Source of the DNA: Chitinophaga silvisoli
GTDB lineage: Bacteria; Bacteroidota; Bacteroidia; Chitinophagales; Chitinophagaceae
Length of the DNA stretch: 64,000 nt
NCBI RefSeq assembly: GCF_003412465.1
Contig: NZ_QTJV01000001.1
Location: 434,001 to 498,000 of the forward strand
Reading direction: 5' to 3'
Each line of letters begins with the position of its first letter. Within the stretch, counting starts at the first letter, position 1. The notes beneath the pieces were generated by a model. The model did not search any database, was not told where the DNA came from, and saw only the letters and a program-made list of their open reading frames with translations. The translations under genes were made by a program, and so were the position numbers. Positions 62,190 to 64,000 of the stretch are shown here, piece by piece.

Positions 62190-63416
62190 ATGAACAGAGT
62201 AGTGATTACCGGATTGGGTATTTATTCCTGTATTGGAAAAAACCTGGAAGCTGTAAGAGACTCGTTATATAAAGGCAAGTCTGGCATTATTCTGGATCCT
62301 GCCAGGAAAGAATTTGGGTATCGTTCAGGTTTGACTGGTTATGTAGACCGTCCGGATCTGAAGGGTATGCTGGATCGACGTTCCCGGCTCATGATGCCGG
62401 AGCAGGCGGAGTTTGCATATATGAGTACGCGCGAGGCCCTGGCGATGGCTGGCCTGGACCAGGATTACCTGGAAAAGAAGGAAGTGGGGCTGCTGTTTGG
62501 CAACGATAGTTCTTCCAAACCGGTGATAGAGGCAACTGATATCATGCGGGAAAAAAAGGATACCATGCTGGTAGGTTCCGGTTCTGTGTTCCAGACCATG
62601 AACTCTACGATCAATATGAACCTGGCCACCATCTTCAAGCTAAAGGGCATCAACTTTAGTGTAAGTGCGGCATGTGCCAGTGGTTCCCATGCTATTGGGC
62701 TGGGTTATATGTTCATCCGCAATGGTATGCAGGACTGTGTGATCTGTGGAGGTGCACAGGAGATCAATATTTACTCAATGGGCAACTTTGACGGTATCGC
62801 TGCCTTTTCAGTAAGGGAAAATGACCCTGCCAAGGCCAGCCGCCCCTTCGATAAAGACAGGGATGGCCTGGTACCCAGTGGGGGCGGGGCTACGGTGATC
62901 CTGGAAAGCCTGGAATCGGCACAGCGTCGTGGCGCGACTATCCTGGGTGAGGTGATCGGGTACGGATTCTCTTCCAATGGTGCACATATCTCTAACCCGA
63001 CTATCGAAGGACCGGTACGTTCCCTGGAGATTGCCCTGAAAGATGCAGGTTTAAAGCCATCGGATGTGGAATACATCAATGCGCATGCTACCAGTACGAT
63101 AGCCGGTGATGCCAGTGAAGCGGCGGCCATTGACCAGGTATTTGGGGAGAGCCGACCTTATGTAAGCTCCACCAAATCAATGACGGGGCACGAGTGCTGG
63201 ATGGCAGGTGCAAGCGAAATTGTATACTCAATGCTGATGATGCAAAATGGCTTCATAGCACCCAATATAAACCTGGAAAACCCGGACGGCGCAGCCGCCA
63301 GATTAAATATAGCCGGTACTACCATTAATAAAGATTTTAATATATTTTTGTCTAATTCTTTTGGATTTGGGGGAACCAATTCCTCCCTGATAGTCCGCAA
63401 GTGGAATAATGAATAG
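62190..63416 (+). CDS. beta-ketoacyl-ACP synthase (FabF/FabB-like)
   Basis: A 408-residue thiolase-fold condensing enzyme with a Cys-His-His triad: Cys162 in VSAACASGSHAIG, His in INAHATSTIAGD, and His in STKSMTGHECWMAGASE. The usual KTxxGHxxxAAG segment is altered to MTGHECWMAGASE, as seen in pigment-type synthases. It begins RVVITGLGIYSCIG. The 135-base gap before it holds TAATTTCG (62153-62160), a one-mismatch -7 box. It would condense malonyl units onto the coumarate-derived starter with the adjacent ketoreductase and ACP. Confidence 0.9.
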   Translation: MNRVVITGLGIYSCIGKNLEAVRDSLYKGKSGIILDPARKEFGYRSGLTGYVDRPDLKGMLDRRSRLMMPEQAEFAYMSTREALAMAGLDQDYLEKKEVGLLFGNDSSSKPVIEATDIMREKKDTMLVGSGSVFQTMNSTINMNLATIFKLKGINFSVSAACASGSHAIGLGYMFIRNGMQDCVICGGAQEINIYSMGNFDGIAAFSVRENDPAKASRPFDKDRDGLVPSGGGATVILESLESAQRRGATILGEVIGYGFSSNGAHISNPTIEGPVRSLEIALKDAGLKPSDVEYINAHATSTIAGDASEAAAIDQVFGESRPYVSSTKSMTGHECWMAGASEIVYSMLMMQNGFIAPNINLENPDGAAARLNIAGTTINKDFNIFLSNSFGFGGTNSSLIVRKWNNE

Positions 63417-63454
63417 GCTTGTTGTTAACTGTCAGCACTTTAGAGTATTTATTA

Positions 63455-63462
63455 TAACTTTG
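63455..63462 (+). promoter_or_regulatory. candidate -7 box before ACP gene
   Basis: TAACTTTG is an exact TAnnTTTG in the 183-base gap between ketosynthase and ACP, 138 bases before the ATG. No matching -33 element is seen. Confidence 0.4.
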
Positions 63463-63599
63463 AGGCAAAGATCAACTTACAACTATTAAGAAGGGTACAG
63501 AAAGATAAGGGAATACTAAAGACGATAAGGTGACGCGAACTATTTCAAACCAATTTTTTAAACATCACAACCTATATCTGAGTTAGTTTACACTTGATT

Positions 63600-63857
63600 A
63601 TGGATAAGAAAGAGATTATACAAACGACGAATGCATTCCTCGTGGAGGAATTTGAGGCGGATTTGGCATCCCTGACGCCTGATGCTAACCTGAAAGCTAC
63701 CCTGGACCTGGATAGCCTGGACTATATCGACCTGGTGGTTGTGATTGAAAACAATTTCGGCTTCAAGGTAAACCCTGAAGATTTCCAGGGGATCGCTACC
63801 TTCCAGGATTTTTATGACTATGTAGCCAATCGTCTTAAACAAAAAGAACTGGTATAA
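63600..63857 (+). CDS. acyl carrier protein
   Basis: An 85-residue ACP from the ATG at 63600; a TTG two codons earlier is less likely. The phosphopantetheine site is Ser39 in LDLDSLDYIDLVVVIE, which has Tyr in place of the usual Met after Asp-Ser-Leu-Asp, a variant common in secondary-metabolism ACPs. Its TAA overlaps the ATG of the acyltransferase gene (TAATG). It is likely to be the dedicated carrier for the pigment pathway. Confidence 0.9.
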   Translation: MDKKEIIQTTNAFLVEEFEADLASLTPDANLKATLDLDSLDYIDLVVVIENNFGFKVNPEDFQGIATFQDFYDYVANRLKQKELV

Positions 63858-64000
63858 TGGCTTCCTGGGAGGGAAAGTCCAAAGGGAATAAACTGGGGTA
63901 CAGCATCTTTATTGGGACATTACGTTATGGAGGCGTATTGCCTGCCTACATTTTATTAAGGTTTGTAGCCGCATATTATTTCTTGTTTTCCTATAGTTCA
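63857..64000 (+). CDS. LpxL-like acyltransferase, 3'-truncated by the window
   Basis: Only the first 48 residues are in the window, starting at an ATG overlapping the ACP stop. The text begins MASWEGKSKGNKLGYSIF, then LRYGGVLPAYILLRFVAAYYF, a hydrophobic anchor that matches the N-terminus of lysophospholipid/lipid A acyltransferases found in flexirubin and aryl-polyene clusters. In those clusters it would attach the polyene to an outer-membrane lipid. The catalytic HxxxxD lies beyond the window, so the call rests on N-terminal similarity and context. Confidence 0.7.
   Translation, partial: MASWEGKSKGNKLGYSIFIGTLRYGGVLPAYILLRFVAAYYFLFSYSS

Overview
The window looks like a chromosome segment of a Bacteroidota bacterium, most likely a Chitinophaga-like member of the Chitinophagaceae. 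The evidence is two SusC/SusD pairs, an ECF sigma/FecR pair feeding an STN-type SusC, DUF4270 and DUF4907 proteins, DUF4369-thioredoxin lipoprotein-like proteins, a flexirubin-type pigment locus, almost no Shine-Dalgarno sequences, and promoters of the Bacteroidota form TTTG-N19/20-TAnnTTTG (clear cases before the trp leader, the second thioredoxin gene, blaI and glmM). All functions are inferred from sequence motifs read by eye; no database search was run.

Layout. (1) 1-21350 is a carbohydrate and peptide foraging region: the 3' part of a GH78 rhamnosidase, a SusC/SusD pair, a convergent minus-strand operon (STN-SusC, SusD, secreted HExxHxxGxxH metalloprotease) preceded by its ECF sigma factor and FecR anti-sigma factor, then a pectinesterase, an (alpha/alpha)6 glycoside hydrolase and a GH3 beta-glucosidase. 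Pectin side chains are a likely substrate. (2) 21388-22775 is an IS3-family insertion sequence, followed by a small array of 11-bp tandem repeats. (3) 23019-37537 holds amino-acid biosynthesis: hisGDCB, a complete trpEGDCFBA set, then hisH, a GNAT-hisA fusion gene, hisF and hisIE. A short open reading frame with six His codons precedes hisG and one with Trp-Arg-Trp precedes trpE; each is followed by mutually exclusive antiterminator and terminator hairpins. These are two ribosome-mediated attenuators too small for ordinary gene calling. Because hisH-hisA-hisF sit directly behind trpA, part of histidine synthesis appears to be under tryptophan control.

(4) 37562-41926: two paralogous DUF4369-TlpA thioredoxins and a BlaI/BlaR1-like pair whose promoter is covered by two identical-spacing dyad operators. 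(5) 41997-51058: a lipoprotein formylglycine-generating enzyme with both active-site cysteines, a GH1 beta-glucosidase, an outer-membrane protein/DUF4270 operon divergent from a Kelch/DUF4907 operon around a 20-bp perfect palindrome, and a LytS/LytTR two-component pair. (6) 51099-59641: cysteine desulfurase, GlmM, an LtaS-like membrane phosphotransferase, and a tight run of methyltransferase, PAP2 phosphatase, ZIP transporter and CorC/CNNM-like protein. (7) 59697-64000: start of a flexirubin/aryl-polyene type cluster (tyrosine-ammonia-lyase-like enzyme, ketoreductase, ketosynthase, ACP, and an LpxL-like acyltransferase cut by the window end).

Most novel: the dual his/trp attenuators with trp nested among the his genes, the in-frame GNAT-HisA fusion, and a dispersed family of long G/C-armed palindromes found between genes. 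No tRNA, rRNA, CRISPR array or prophage was seen.
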